64,000 nucleotides of DNA from Ceratorhiza oryzae-sativae. Taxonomy: Eukaryota; Basidiomycota; Agaricomycetes; Cantharellales; Ceratobasidiaceae. Shown one piece after another: positions 13,191 through 25,437 of the stretch. The notes below the pieces were generated by a model, which ran no database searches, was not told where the DNA came from, and saw nothing but the letters and a program-made list of their open reading frames with translations. The position numbers were made by a program, and so were the translations under genes. The DNA lies in assembly GCA_030998015.1 (NCBI GenBank), contig JARWMV010000233.1:992001-1056000 (forward strand), read 5' to 3'. How positions within the stretch are numbered: the first letter of the stretch is position 1; the number at the start of each line of letters is the position of its first letter.

Positions 13191-13542
13191 CGTGATTGCC
13201 CTCGTCGCGCTCGTCGTAGCGTCCTCTCACCTGGCGCTGGGTCATGTGACTGATATATTACTTTTTTGCCATTTTCCACTTCCGCCAGTTGGCCACTTTC
13301 GTCGGTTGAATCATTCATGTGGTCCAAGACCCATGTGCTACTTTGTCCGGCGAAGCACGCGATAGGATTGCTTATCACTATCCACGCTACTACCGGAAGT
13401 CGATGGCCTGTTCCATTAGCAACTCTTGATTTCGGTCGGCGTTCGGCATGCCTTGCTGTGCAAAGGAAGAGTAGACAATCTATATAAAGACCCCCTGGTG
13501 CTCTGCATAAATTTGCATGCTGCTTTCCCCTGAGTCACGGAA
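13191..13542. other. Divergent promoter region
   Basis: This 352-bp interval lies between the starts of the dynein tail gene (-) and the ABCC transporter (+). A TATA box for the transporter sits near its right end. I see no other element. Confidence 0.5.
13481..13489 (+). promoter_or_regulatory. TATA box of the ABCC transporter gene
   Basis: TATATAAAG lies 62 bp upstream of the ATG at 13543, a normal spacing for a short fungal 5' leader. This is a sequence match only. Confidence 0.55.
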
Positions 13543-16500
13543 ATGGAGCTTCCATCCCTCGAATCGCCAGTTTTACAGCCCTATCCTTGGGCGATAGTTG
13601 TTTGTGCGGCTTCAGCCTTGTCGGCCTCTTTGCTCGTGCTGCAAGCTCTCTACACTTCAGATTGTGCAAGCCGATTCATCTCCAGTTTGAACAAATACAT
13701 CCCCGGTTCACTTACTTGGTCGCAGGACTCTGTTGAATCAATTCAATACCCAAGAGAACATCGGGCCAAGAATGCACTGTTCATTCGCGGTGTATTGAGG
13801 CTTGGCGCTTGTGTTGCACTTCTCATGTTGGCCTTTCTTGATGGGATGTTGGCTACTGGTGGGCACGGCGCCGATGGGGCTTGGTCTTTAGATCGGCCCA
13901 CACATATATCGTGGACGGGGTCGGGGAATTTTATCCACTCCATGGGGAACATAATCACAATAAAATATCTTCATCAGCCAGGGAAGTTATTTATTGGGTT
14001 CTACGTGAGCTTTACTCTTTACTAAAATCTACAGCTTCACTAATATAAGGCTAATAGGCCTACTTGACTCTTCTCGCTATCCTTGGGCTGAGAATAGGCA
14101 CTCGCCTACGTTCGACGACAGACGTCCATCTCATGATCTTATTACTCCTAGCCTTTTTTGCTCGTGTATGCGTGGACCTTGTGCGTTTGGCCTTGTCCGG
14201 CCAGTCCCAAGCCGAGCCGCTTAACCCGTGGCCCGCCCAAATGCGCTTTGCGATCCTCGGATTTGCGGCAGTCATTCTTCCGGCGTGTACCCCGAGACAT
14301 TATATCCCTTTAAATGTCAAGGTTTGTGTGACTACCTCTGTCTTGTTCAAGCGCCGTTTCTCATTCTGGGCAGGCCACCTATCCGTCAACGCCAGAACAA
14401 ACAGCCTCAGTGCTCTCGCTTATAACTTACCAATTTCTTGACCCACTCATCTGGAAAGCATATCGCGCTCGTAAGCTGTCATACGAGGATTTACCTCCGC
14501 TGGCGGACTTCGATCGCGCGGAGCATCTAAAGCAAAAGAGTTTTGGTCACCTTGACCCGTTTCATGCGAAAAAGAAACGCCACTTATTTTGGGGACTTTT
14601 ATATATGTTCAGAAAGGAGTACTATGTCATGGCCGCAATGGTGACCATCAAAGTAAACTATATGCTTAGCACTGAAACTAGGCTACAACTAATCAAAATC
14701 TAGTCTTTGATAGATTTTGCAGGTCCCATTGGGATTCGATTCCTTCTCAAGTATCTCTCAGATCCGTCCAACCCCGGGCCTGTCCGCCCATGGTTCGCTT
14801 CACCACCCCACTCATAATATTTGCCGTATCTGATTCAACTTTAGGGTATGGGTATTTTCCCTCTTTGCTGGCCCAATAATTGGCTCGTTAGTGATCGAAT
14901 GGTACAAATTCTACGCCGTATGTTGTATTTAACATGGTCTTGACAAGCATACACTTACTTTCCTTCAGACCCGGGCGGGAGCGCACATAGAAGCAATACT
15001 CACTCAACTCGTTTTTGAACACACTCTCCGTATTCGAATAGCTACAGACACGGAAGGCTCGAATTTGATTGGCAAAATCACAAACCTCATGTCCTCGGTA
15101 TGTGCCGTTAGGTTTGGTAACTCAAATTTACCTAACCAGTATGAGCAGGATCTGAAAAATATCGCAGAGGGCTGTGACTTTTTACACGTCGTTCTTAGCG
15201 CCCCCATACAAATTGTTGTCAGCATAGGCTTTCTCTATGACACTCTTGGATGGAGGTTTGTTTTCCACCCCGTTCAGATTAAACATGGATTTTCATGCTA
15301 AATTTTACGGAAGTGCAATGGCCGGGACGGCAGTTATGCTTGCGGCTATGCCGATTCCTATGAAGCTCGCCAAACTCATGAGCCGCACCCAGGCTGAGCG
15401 GATGAAGAAGGTGGGTGCCTTGTTAAAGGTTTAATCCTATCAATTAAGTGACCTCTTTCTTGTAATCAACTTAGACTGATGCAAGAGTGCAAAGCGTTAT
15501 AGAATGTAGGCATACGGTTGGAGATGTAGAGTAAATGCGCTAACCTGGCCATTCCAAACTAGCAATAAACCTGATTCGAATGATCAAGATGTTTGCGTGG
15601 GAGAAGAAAGTCAATTGCCGGGTTTTGGAGGAACGAGAGGAGGAGCTGGAATGGTACAAAAGGCAACAAATCTTTACGTTGGCCAATCTGCAGTTGAAGT
15701 ACGTCTCCGATGGCTTGACTAAGAATCACTTCAACTGAACACCTCATAGCGTTTTGATACCTACATTCGCGATGATTACCACTTACACTACCTACACACT
15801 GTGGATGCAACAGCCTCTTGAAGGTAGGTCGTTCACCAATCCTTGTACTATGAACCCAAAGATCGCTAAATTATTATTTTTTGATTCTACTAGCGTCGAT
15901 TGTGTTCTCCTCGATCGCTGTATTCGATATCCTACGTGGTCAGTTACAAGTACTGTTATGGCAATTGCAAAGAACTATTCAAGGTTCGTGGCTCTCGACG
16001 ACGTTTAGGGAGGGTCTTAACAGCATTGTGCTTTTAGCTGAAGTATCTCTAAAGCGATTGGACTCGTTTTTGAATAATGTGAGTCGACCAGCGCTAGGAT
16101 GCTCATTTGCTTACCGCGATGTAGACGGAGCTACTTAACGCATATAACAGGACAACTTCAACTACATCAACCGCAAACGCTCCATCCGACCCATCGGTAG
16201 TTGGCATTCGAAACGCAACGTTCACATGGGATTCTCGGGTGGTGGAACACCAGACAATCCAAGGGCGTGATTTCAAGCTACAGATTAATGGCGACTTACT
16301 CTTTCGATCGGGAAAGATTAATATGATTGTTGGTCCAACCGGCTGTGGCAAAACGAGTTTACTTTTGGGACTGCTGGGCGAGATGCATTTTGCGCCGAGC
16401 TCCCAGGACTCTTGGTTCTCTCTACCAAGAGAAAGTGGCGTCGCATATGTTGCACAGGAGGCATGGGTTCAGAGCGGTACTATTCGAGTGAGTATAGACC

Positions 16501-19500
16501 CACCAAAGTTGGATTATTTACTAAAGATATGTAGGATAACATTCTTTTTGGGTTGGAATATGACGAAGAGCGTTACAAAAAGGGTAATTTCATATTGAAG
16601 GGTCATCTTAAACGACAGTTGACCGGATCCAGTGCTCTCGCAGTGTGCTCTGGAACTGGATCTAAAACGGTTGGATGCTGCCGATGAGACCGAAGGTGGT
16701 ACATACAATAAATATTTTGTTCTTTCCTACCTTTACTTACTCACTATACCCCAGTGGGCGAGAGAGGGGTGACTTTGAGGTAATTTATCGTCCTAGATGG
16801 ATAATTAACATGCTAAACCCTATCGTCTAGTGATGGCCAGAAGGTGTTCTACGGATCCAGTATCTATCTGTACTTGTGCTAACAATGGTCCATAGGCCCG
16901 TGTGTCATTGGCTAGAGCGATATACTCGAAAGCGGCGTGCTCCTCCTAGACGATGTACTTTCTCCTCTCGACATACACACCTCACGCTGGATTATCAACC
17001 AATGCCTAAAAGGTGATTGATACAAGGCCGTACTGTACTACTCGTAGTAAGCACCCATACACCAACTTTGATTGACCTTAATATTCATAGGTTTAGACTC
17101 ATAATATTGCGATGGTCAGCCAAATCTCAGAGTTCGTTGTTTTACTTGGTTCAGACGGGCGCATTGCGAGTCAAGGGAGTGTCACCGAAGTTTTCAGTAA
17201 CAACATCGAGCTACGCGCATGGTTCGAGGAGGATTACAAAGAAGAAGAGGAAAAGGATGATCAGCCACTCGAGGATTTGATGAGTGGAAATTACATCACC
17301 GTCGGAAACTCGGCGCGAAAACACGGTACGATTGAGGAGCTTGCAGAAGGCCATGTTGGATGGCCAGCTCTTAAATTTTTCTTGGCTGCATTCGGTGGAA
17401 CCGGTTTTTGGCTTACTTATATGACGGCTCTACTACTGGAGGGTATTGCAACAGTGCTGCAAACGTATTGGCTTGGGTGAGTCTGGCATTGTTTACTTTG
17501 TGTTTGCAATCACCAATCGTTGAACGTCGAATGTAGGGTTTGGGCTCGGGCATATAATACCCGAATTGGCGATCCGGATGAAGTTGAGACATCGTTGTAT
17601 GCGCAAATTCTTCTTTTCATATTCACGCGTTACTCACATTCATATGACACACGTAGCTACCTTGCCGTGTATGGCGCTATTTGCGCCGCTATTGTGTTTC
17701 TCGTTGGCTTGGTGTTCATTGTGCACCTGGTAGGCTCGCTACGAGCATCGCGTCTCGTTCACGATTCTTTACTGTCGTCCATACTTGGCGCGCCACTGAG
17801 GTGGTTTGACTCCACTCCAAGTGGCCGAATAACTTCGAGATTCACTCAGGACATACGGTGAGCGGACTTTATTGTAATATTGCCACTGACTAAAATGTGC
17901 CATAGCTCAATAGATAACCCTTTGCCGAACGCAATGCGAGCACTTGTAAACCTAACTATCCGGCTCGGGTTGCGATTGACAGCGATCATCATATTCTCGT
18001 AAGTTTGAAATCACCCATCCAATGAACTGGTGAGTTTTGATGACTCACTTAACCTCCAGGCCTGTATTCTTATTTCCTGGAGCATTGTTGCTGGTTATTG
18101 GGACTTCGATTGGCCAAGTTTACATCAAGGCTCAACTATGGGTCAAACGTGAAACTTCAAACGCCCGCTCGCCAGTATTTAGCCATTTTGGCGCAGCTCT
18201 CGCGGGCATAACAACCATTCGTGCATATGGAGTGGAAGAGCTATTCAAACAGGAAGCCATGATCCGCATTGACAATCATAATCGAGCAGCGAGATCATTC
18301 TTCAACATGAATGTGGTTTGCCGGTTTCTAAATAAATTCGTTCCAGTTGATTCTTAATTTATGACATAGCGCTGGATCTGTGTTCGAATGGATACTTTGG
18401 GTGCACTGTTTTCAGGGTGCTTGGCAACATATTTAGTGTATGGACGGCAATCAGTGGCAGATGCGAGTGATACCGGGTTTTCTTTGAATATGGCGATAGT
18501 CTTCTCTAGCGGTATCCTCTGGGTTGGTTTATTCTTCCTTGGGACGTATTTGGCACCAAAATTCTTACTCAAATTGGCAGTGGGTACGAAATCTAAACGA
18601 ATTCGAGGTGCAGTGCACCAGTCTCGAGCGTATCCGCGACTATATCAGCATCGATCAGGAGCCTGCGGCTGTACCCGAGAAGGCTCCACCTGCATATTGG
18701 CCAGCCTCGGGCAACATTGTTGCGGAAAATCTCGTTGCTCGCTACTCCCCAGACGGGCCTGCCGTACTACATCGTCTGTCATTTGAGGTCAAGAGCGGCG
18801 AGCGAATCGGAGTGGTCGGACGTACGGGCAGCGGGAAGACATCATTAACGCTCTCACTGTTGGGGATGATACCAACCGAAGGCAACATATACTATGAGTC
18901 AGCCCTATCAGCATGAAAAATCATGTCTGTCCCACTAATGCATGGATGTAGCGGCATTCCGATTCACGCAATCAACCTCGAGGCCCTCCGTTCGAATATA
19001 ACTATTATCCCTCAACAACCAGAGCTCATGAGCGGTACAGTGCGACAGAACCTGGACCCATTCAGCGACCATGATGACGCCGTGCTTTATGCCGCTCTGC
19101 AGTCGGCCGGAATGAATATACTACAGACCGAGGGGGGCGAAGGGACAATTGGACTAGACACTAATGTGAGCGCCGGTGGGGACAACTTTTCGCTTGGCCA
19201 GCGACAGATTATAGCGCTTGCCCGTGCGATCGTGCGAAGGAGCAAAGTATTGATACTTGATGAAGCAACTGCTGCCATTGGTGAGCCTGACTTGTTAATA
19301 TTGAGGTTTATGAAGGATGTGAATCAAGCCCGTGCAGATTATGCCACCGATGCGGCCCTTCAGCACTCGATACGGACAGAGCTGAAAGACATAACACTTA
19401 TCATCGTAGCGCATAGATTACAGACTATATGTGATGCGGACAAGGTGTGTCTAAATGTTATGCAACCAGTAACTGGGACTAACCTGTGCCTAAAGATCAT

Positions 19501-19648
19501 GGTGCTAGACTCTGGCAATATAGTCGAGTTTGATTCGCCTGCTAAATTGCTGGAGGTCGAAGGAGGGATGTTCAAGTCCATGGTAGACGAAAGTGGAGAT
19601 AAAGCGGCATTGTATACGCGGGCTCAGAATACACCCGAAGGTCGGTAG
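13543..19648 (+). pseudogene. ABCC-subfamily (MRP-type) ABC transporter, apparently frameshifted in NBD1
   Basis: Many short exons encode a full-size MRP-type exporter, order TMD0-TMD1-NBD1-TMD2-NBD2, about 1,450 residues. The start MELPSLESPVLQPYPWAIVV precedes the TMD0 membrane segments. NBD1 has Walker A GPTGCGKTSLLLG (near 16330) and Q-loop; its signature reads LSDGQ instead of LSGGQ. Just after it (about 16936) one base is missing relative to the expected AAVLLLDDVLSPLD, so translation hits TAG. A second missing base near 17015 breaks GDLIQGRTVLLV. After that the frame is good. NBD2 is complete: Walker A GRTGSGKTSLTLS, signature FSLGQRQ, Walker B VLILDEATAAI, H-loop VAHRL. Such transporters move glutathione conjugates or drugs at the vacuolar or plasma membrane; the substrate is unknown here. 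Two nearby deletions plus the altered signature suggest a decaying gene, but two read or assembly errors would look similar. Otherwise the exon order and frame are intact. Confidence 0.8.
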
Positions 19649-20250
19649 TAAAACCGCACAGACTTGTGGATTACAAAGGATTTGATCCGGTGACGCATGA
19701 GAGTATATGCGCGGTGGACATCTCCATAGCCTGTTACTTAGATCGTTCGTGTGTTATTCGATATTCGTTGGTTGAGCAAGGGTGATTATTGGGGGGGGGG
19801 AGGTTGGCCTTCAGTTCTTGATGCATTCTCCAGAGGAGTATGTTCATACCGGCTCCGTTATGTTTGGCAGGTGACTGCCGTTCCCCCATACACCCACGAC
19901 CGTCTAACAATGTTTCGATTAGGTGGCTCCGTTTTGATAAGGCTTTCAATCATCGTGAAATTGATTGTACGAGTGCAGCGTGCAAAAAACAACCTACTAC
20001 GTAAAGCCAGGGTTCAAATAAAGACTAAAGAAGATCCAAAATAACTCAATCTCAAGTTCCAACAGGCCATGCTTCCGACGTTATACACGCAAGGATTCCC
20101 ATTTTTGCATACATCCTACCCGACCATTGGCTTAAGGCATGGCATACGTCCCTGGCCTCAGCCACCCATCGGAATAACCACACCCAAACCACAAACCCGG
20201 AATCAAATATTATGGCCACCCCAAGGCCGCTAAAATAATTCATAACTATT
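19649..20250. other. Intergenic region with a G-tract
   Basis: No gene is visible between the ABCC stop and the U6 gene. A run of about ten G lies near 19792-19801. The A/T-rich bases 20231-20238 (TAAAATAA) just before U6 may act as its pol III TATA element. Confidence 0.45.
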
Positions 20251-20274
20251 GTCCTCTTCGGAGTGACATATACA

Positions 20275-20305
<31 letters not shown>

Positions 20306-20370
20306 GGCCCCTGCACAAGGATGACACGCTAGTTCAGAGTGGACGGTCTACGGACCGCAATATTTATTTT
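20251..20370 (+). ncRNA. U6: U6 spliceosomal snRNA
   Basis: The sequence carries the near-invariant U6 core: ATTGGAACGATACAGAGAAG at 20278 onward, the ACAGAGA box that pairs with the 5' splice site, then AGCATGGCCCCTGCACAAGG and ATGACACGC, which form the U4-pairing and internal stem-loop region. The 5' end GTCCTCTTCGGAGTGAC folds into the expected capped stem with a UUCG loop and one bulged U. The 3' end is taken at TTTT (20367-20370), a pol III terminator; the ~120-nt length is somewhat longer than the usual ~100-110 nt, so the exact 3' end is uncertain. No intron interrupts the conserved core, unlike U6 genes of some other fungi. It could be a U6-derived copy, but core and 5' stem are well preserved. 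Confidence 0.85.
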
Positions 20371-22643
20371 GGTCATTTCTTTCGCAATCCACCGGTCCCG
20401 TCACCGTATCGATAGATTGTCGCCTGGCGCCCGTCGTATTACACCGATTTGCAAAAGTAATTTCCAAGCGTCGAACTGAGTTTGGTTTTTGTGTTTGCCA
20501 CGCAGTTGAAAAATCCGATGTACCTCCACGAGTTCGAAGACGAAAGCCCTGTATAATAGCTAGGATTGGTCAGGAAAATAGTGCGCGTCAAACGGTACAA
20601 GCCACTTTAGGCTAAGATTACTCTACGAACATCTGTGTTTCTGGAGCTCTTTTGTCCTTCAGCACCGTAAATCGTCGATTGGCTAGCCACTTGGCTGATG
20701 AACTCCTTTGAGGAGATTTTGCCGAAAGTGGCCCTCGGAGGCCTCGAAGCACTTCAATTCGAGCTGACCGTGTTATCGCCTGTGCAAAACTACTGTAAAA
20801 CCTGGTTGCGGTGATTCAACCAGCATATATGATGGCATTAGCATTTACCCAAGTCTACTGTGGCCCTTACAGAATATCCCGGCCACGCTCTGCGCAGGAA
20901 TCTGTCAAAAACGCTCCGAACGGCACTTTTGTGTAGAATGGTCCTATTGTCAAGTAGCCTGTACCGCTCGATGCGCACCATTTTTTGCGATCGAGTTGGG
21001 CTATTATGCGTAGCTGCCGTCCTCGAACTCGTGGAGTACGGCGGATTCTCAACTGCACAGAAAACACAAAAACCAAACTTGGTTTGGCGCTTGGAAAATA
21101 CTTTTGCAAATCGGTGAAAGGATATCTAGCCCGGGTAAGCATCCCAATCAATCGAATTGTTTGAAATTGTACATGACTGAGATTCAAGATGGGCGCATGA
21201 TTTGTGAGTGGAATTATATAGACTAAGTCTTAATCCGCTATAGCGGATTGAGAGAAGAAAACATCTAGATAGGGGCGCGCAAGAGCATTCCAGAGTATGC
21301 GGAGATAATGAGATTCTGCCTGGAGTCCATTTCCTAGGTGAGACGCGTTTGTTTTAAGCTCGAAGAGTTGACTTACATTCATTCGGCAGCAGCATCGTAG
21401 TTCAACGGCCGTTATACTCAGGGTTAGGTAGTAGGCGGCTGGCCCTAGGATATTCCACGCGACTCATGTTCGAGCTGATCCACAGAGGTGTGCTCGGCCC
21501 CAGATGCAGGCCCCTTCCTAATGCAAGGCGTAGAAGTCGCACCTGACGAGCGCTGGCATCAGGATATGTTTCCAGTTGACGTGCTCGGACCAACCCGAGT
21601 GCCCTGCTAGGAGGTTAGGGTTCTAATCTGAGCGGCCGACCACAAACAGCAAGAATGGGCCAAAGGGGGGGGGGGGGAGTCTCATTAGAGCGGGAAATCT
21701 AACTAGGGTGGGGGATCCGGGGATGGGGCTGACACGAACACAAGGTAAGAATAGAACTACAACGGCCATTAGCTCGCGTAAATCCCCATGACGGTTGGCT
21801 TGCAGATCTATGGGATGAGCCCCTGTGGCGAGTAGGCGGGGAGGCCTATTCGAGATAGTATGAGCATAATCCGTAGACGGCCGGAAACCAATTGGAACTG
21901 ATGGTGAGCCGAGAACTCGAACCCAGGACAAAGGTGAGGAATCCATGCAGCCGCTGGACTTAAGCCGTCAGTGTCGGGCAAAGTTGAAGCGGATGTAGAA
22001 TTGCTGACTTGATTTGAGTCTTTAGTTGCTGGCCTAGTTATAAACGATTGAGAGCGGTAGTGGTAGCCTGTCGCACAGTATGCAATTTCTGTACCGACAC
22101 CTGAACGATTCAACCCATACAAGCTTGGGCGGTTTTTGTCATTACGGGTTAGAACATTCACCATCAACACCGGATACGAACGTTTCATCCACCCACAGAG
22201 CATCTGTCCCTTGTGATGGGGTCGTGCTGTGAACCTAAACTGCGTTTACGCGATCTTCCGATCTCAGCTTTCATTATTCCGCTCGCATCAGTCCTGGATG
22301 TGGCGCACTATTAAGAACCTTCTATCCTGAAGGCGACTCGAAGGATCGCTCAAAACGCCACGCCCCTGGTAGCTCCCACCGTACTAAGCCCAATCAATCT
22401 GGCCAAGTCAATCTGGCCAAGTCAGTTCTCAGGTCGAATCCCACGTGTGTCAGATTGCGCTGTAGGTGCTCGAACCAAGTGGCAGACGACATATGGGTTC
22501 AAGCCATGGTCAAATGACAACAAAGCAATACGCATATATTATACATTACTGTTACAAATGCCCATACCAGTGTCCCAAATGAACACAAAGCAAGAAAGCG
22601 ACGCACGAAAGCAAAAACAAACAAAAGAGCGACAGAGCTTAGC
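20371..22643. other. Gene-poor region
   Basis: I see no convincing gene, tRNA or transposon in these 2.3 kb. Short ORFs are scattered and non-overlapping in style with real exons. A G13-14 tract lies near 21666-21679. A 14-bp motif (AATCTGGCCAAGTC) is tandemly duplicated near 22395-22422. Confidence 0.5.
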
Positions 22644-24478
22644 CTAAGCTCGAACAGAAGTATCAAACGTGACCTTGTTGGGAGATTTTGGCGTCATCGA
22701 ATCACTTGTAGAAGACGACGGGTCGACAGCCAACCGCTCAATCTCGAAGCCAGGAATCGTCGAGCCCTGAGTAGTATGCTCTGGGAGAGAGTCCATCATG
22801 ACGCAATCGCTATTTCGTTGTTGCCAACGAATAGTCGACAGTGGGTTCTCGCTAATGACGATCTCGCACGTGTAATATGCCTCACGAACGTTGAGCAACA
22901 GACGCTGCCCATGGACGCCCGTCTGAATTCCGGCTTAGCACAAGCCCACGGTTGTCGAGTCAGATACTCACAAAGCAATGGCTAGCGCAATCGCGAGCTG
23001 ATACAGGGAACCACCTCCCGTGGACCATGCGACCAGATTCATCACATATGTGACGAAGATCCTGCGGAAACAGCCTTCCATCAGCAACCAAGTACGAAAA
23101 CGAGAACTTGGTTGACAGGTCTCACACTGAAAAGTAAAGAATGCTATCACGAATCAAGATATTCAAGATTCGGGGCCCCGACCAGGTTGGCCGGGTGCCT
23201 CGTTTTCGGGTTAGATTTTGCCAAGCCTTGTATACAGCCAGGATGAAAAGAGTCGATTCGAACGCGAGATTGATCGCCCAGTATATGCTAAACCGTTTCA
23301 GCGTTGGCTGACATGATAGAGCCAGATATACCTACTACATGCGTGGGGGCACCCCTTTTAAGACACAGGCTCGGAAATCGGGCAACTGCGACAAGGGCCT
23401 ACTCACAGCTAAGGCAAATACACATCAAGGTACATCCAATATAATATAGATTCCCACGCACCTTGCATCTTTTCGAACGCTTTGCCAATAACGACTGCCA
23501 TTCCAATCGCCTGTGCAAAGAACAGAACCATCATTGGGACGATTATCCGTTTGTCCTGTGAAAACCTAGATACCCCATCAGTCACGATGCTTCGAACATG
23601 CCTCGGAAGAGCTTCTCCTCACATGGCGGCTATTCGAACTTGGATGATGACTTTTATAAAACGATAAGTATGGGCAATCGCGGAAACGATTTTCGCTGAG
23701 CACATACTTTCGACGGTCATGTTTGTAAGCCATCCTGTCGGCAAAGTCGATGTGAGCTCTTGCCGGGATGGTTCGTTGCGACCGCTAAAGGCTTACCCGT
23801 CCATCCCTGAAACTTCTGCCACCGCAAGCAGCTACTCGGAATCCAGCGATGAGCGTGCGTCGACGGAATCTAGGGCCAACTTACAACTAGAGGGGGAATT
23901 TTTTTCAAGTTTGGAAGTGGTATGAATGGGAATACACTCACAGTGTCGGAGGGCCCCCCACCAATCCCGACTGAGTGAATGCGCTTGGTTAGGGTCGTTA
24001 TTTATGGAGTTGTTGGGAAACTCACCAATGGTGTCGAACAGTAGGACGACGAATGTTCCATATCGGTTCCAAAAGAACAAGACTTTTGACCAGGTCCATG
24101 GTTTAAACTGGATGTTTATCAGTCGGGGCTAGCTGGCTCAAAGGCGCCGGGACTCACCCAAACGAGTTCCACCTCAACATCATACGTTATGACTTGATTC
24201 ACGTGAGTTGCTTGTGAGAGAATGTGAACCGCAGACGGCGTACCGTGGTCAAAGACTAGCAAAACCATGGCAGATACTAGCGCCATCTGGGTCACAGCTG
24301 CCCTAGCACACGAGCACATGGCACTCACGAGACGCATAACGAGTCCTCTGCAAGTTTGTTACGAATGGTATAGGATATTTTATCTCCATCGCACTTGGCT
24401 CTGTGAGGCCTTGAGAGCCTGGTCCAAGTCGGTTGGGGGAGCCGTCAGAGCGACAAGAAGGGAGAGATACGTAGTCAT
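22644..24478 (-). CDS. DUF6533-type multi-pass membrane protein
   Basis: The recognisable core is the N-terminal DUF6533 signature: LVSAMVLLVFDH joined over an intron to VITYDVEVELVW, followed in the next exon by PWTWSKVLFFWNRYGTFVVL. This family is common in Agaricomycetes and has about seven membrane segments. Later exons give DKRIIVPMMVLFFAQAIGMA, a segment with YWAINLAFESTLFILAVYKA, IRDSILYFS, IFVTYVMNLVAWS, and finally RLLLNVREAYY followed by a Ser-rich cytosolic tail ending at 22644. A likely first exon starts at ATG 24478 (MTTYLSLLVALTAPP), the usual soluble leader of this family. I could not fit the junction between this leader and the first membrane segment cleanly, so the 5' structure is tentative; an ATG at 24337 is an alternative. 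The region near 23700-23950 also needs an unusual intron. Function is unknown for the family. Confidence 0.62.
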
Positions 24479-25437
24479 TGAATCCAATTCTGAGACTGAG
24501 GGCTTTATAACATCGCGAACCGAGGGACCACGTTGGGCACCCAGGCTTCCGGCGCCTTTGGTCAAGGAGTGATCAGGTTCTCGTAGCCTAGGTCCCGTAA
24601 GCGGGGAAATTCATGAGCTTTAATCACGGGTCTGGTTTAGGCTGGCATTTAGGCTCCGCGTAGACTCTACGCGGCAAGAGGCGATCGGGGTCTGCTGTAT
24701 ATTCAGTCGGACGTGGGTTGAGCTTGCCTCACCGTCTGGGTCTCGGGCGGAACTGGTGCTCCGCAGCTCGTGTGAAGTCCGGGCAGGCCAAAATAGGTGG
24801 AATCCGATGGTAAAGGCAGCGAAGAAGAAAGTGAAGAATTCGGTATGTCGGAACACAGCCAGTGTTCTCTGCTGAACGTCATCTCGGACTCGCCGAGTGA
24901 GCCGGGGCCTGCGTTGGGTAAAAGTGGCCGCTGATCCCATCTCGCAATGATGTTCTGGGCATCACACAAGCCAAACGGTCATGACGTTACCGCCGCGCAT
25001 AAAGCTGGGTGGTGGTCTTGCCGAGTGTAGAAATACCACCGTTGGAAGACGAAGCTAGGAAGAGACCCGGATATCCGCAGCGTAATCACAGCATTCCGTT
25101 CTATGTCTCGTGTTTAATTTTTTCCAAGTAGGTATTTACCAGACGGCCTGAATATCCGCTCGAGTGCATCGCGATCGTTGCCTTCGCGGTTGCCTTGACT
25201 AGGTCGGTCGCAGCTCAGGGTCTGCTGAGTCAGCAGATGTAGCAGTGCAACGGGCTGCCTTTTTGGTCGCCCAATAGCCCGACACTGCCCTCTCCCTCGC
25301 TGTCCGCAATCGCCCCGACAGTCGTCTAGCCGTTTCTGACAGTTATCCAAGCAGCGCCTCTGGTAGCACGCCGCTTTTATAACTAGCACCATCCTTCCAT
25401 CACCCATCTTCACCCTTTTCGAACCAACTCGACCACC
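24479..25437. other. Divergent intergenic region
   Basis: This stretch lies between the DUF6533 gene (-) and the SSO-type syntaxin gene (+). I see no gene or repeat in it. Its right end must hold the syntaxin promoter; a pyrimidine-rich leader (CATCACCCATCTTCACCC) precedes the ATG. Confidence 0.45.

Noticed and set aside
20052..20327. A 91-codon minus-strand ORF over the U6 gene
   Set aside because: It overlaps a conserved snRNA and has no domain or splice support.
21880..21960. tRNA-like T-arm words (CTCGAACCC) on the minus strand
   Set aside because: No matching acceptor, D or anticodon arms could be folded.
22470..22525. ATGGGTTCAAGCCAT, resembling a T-arm
   Set aside because: The stem does not pair at the required positions and no other tRNA arms are present.
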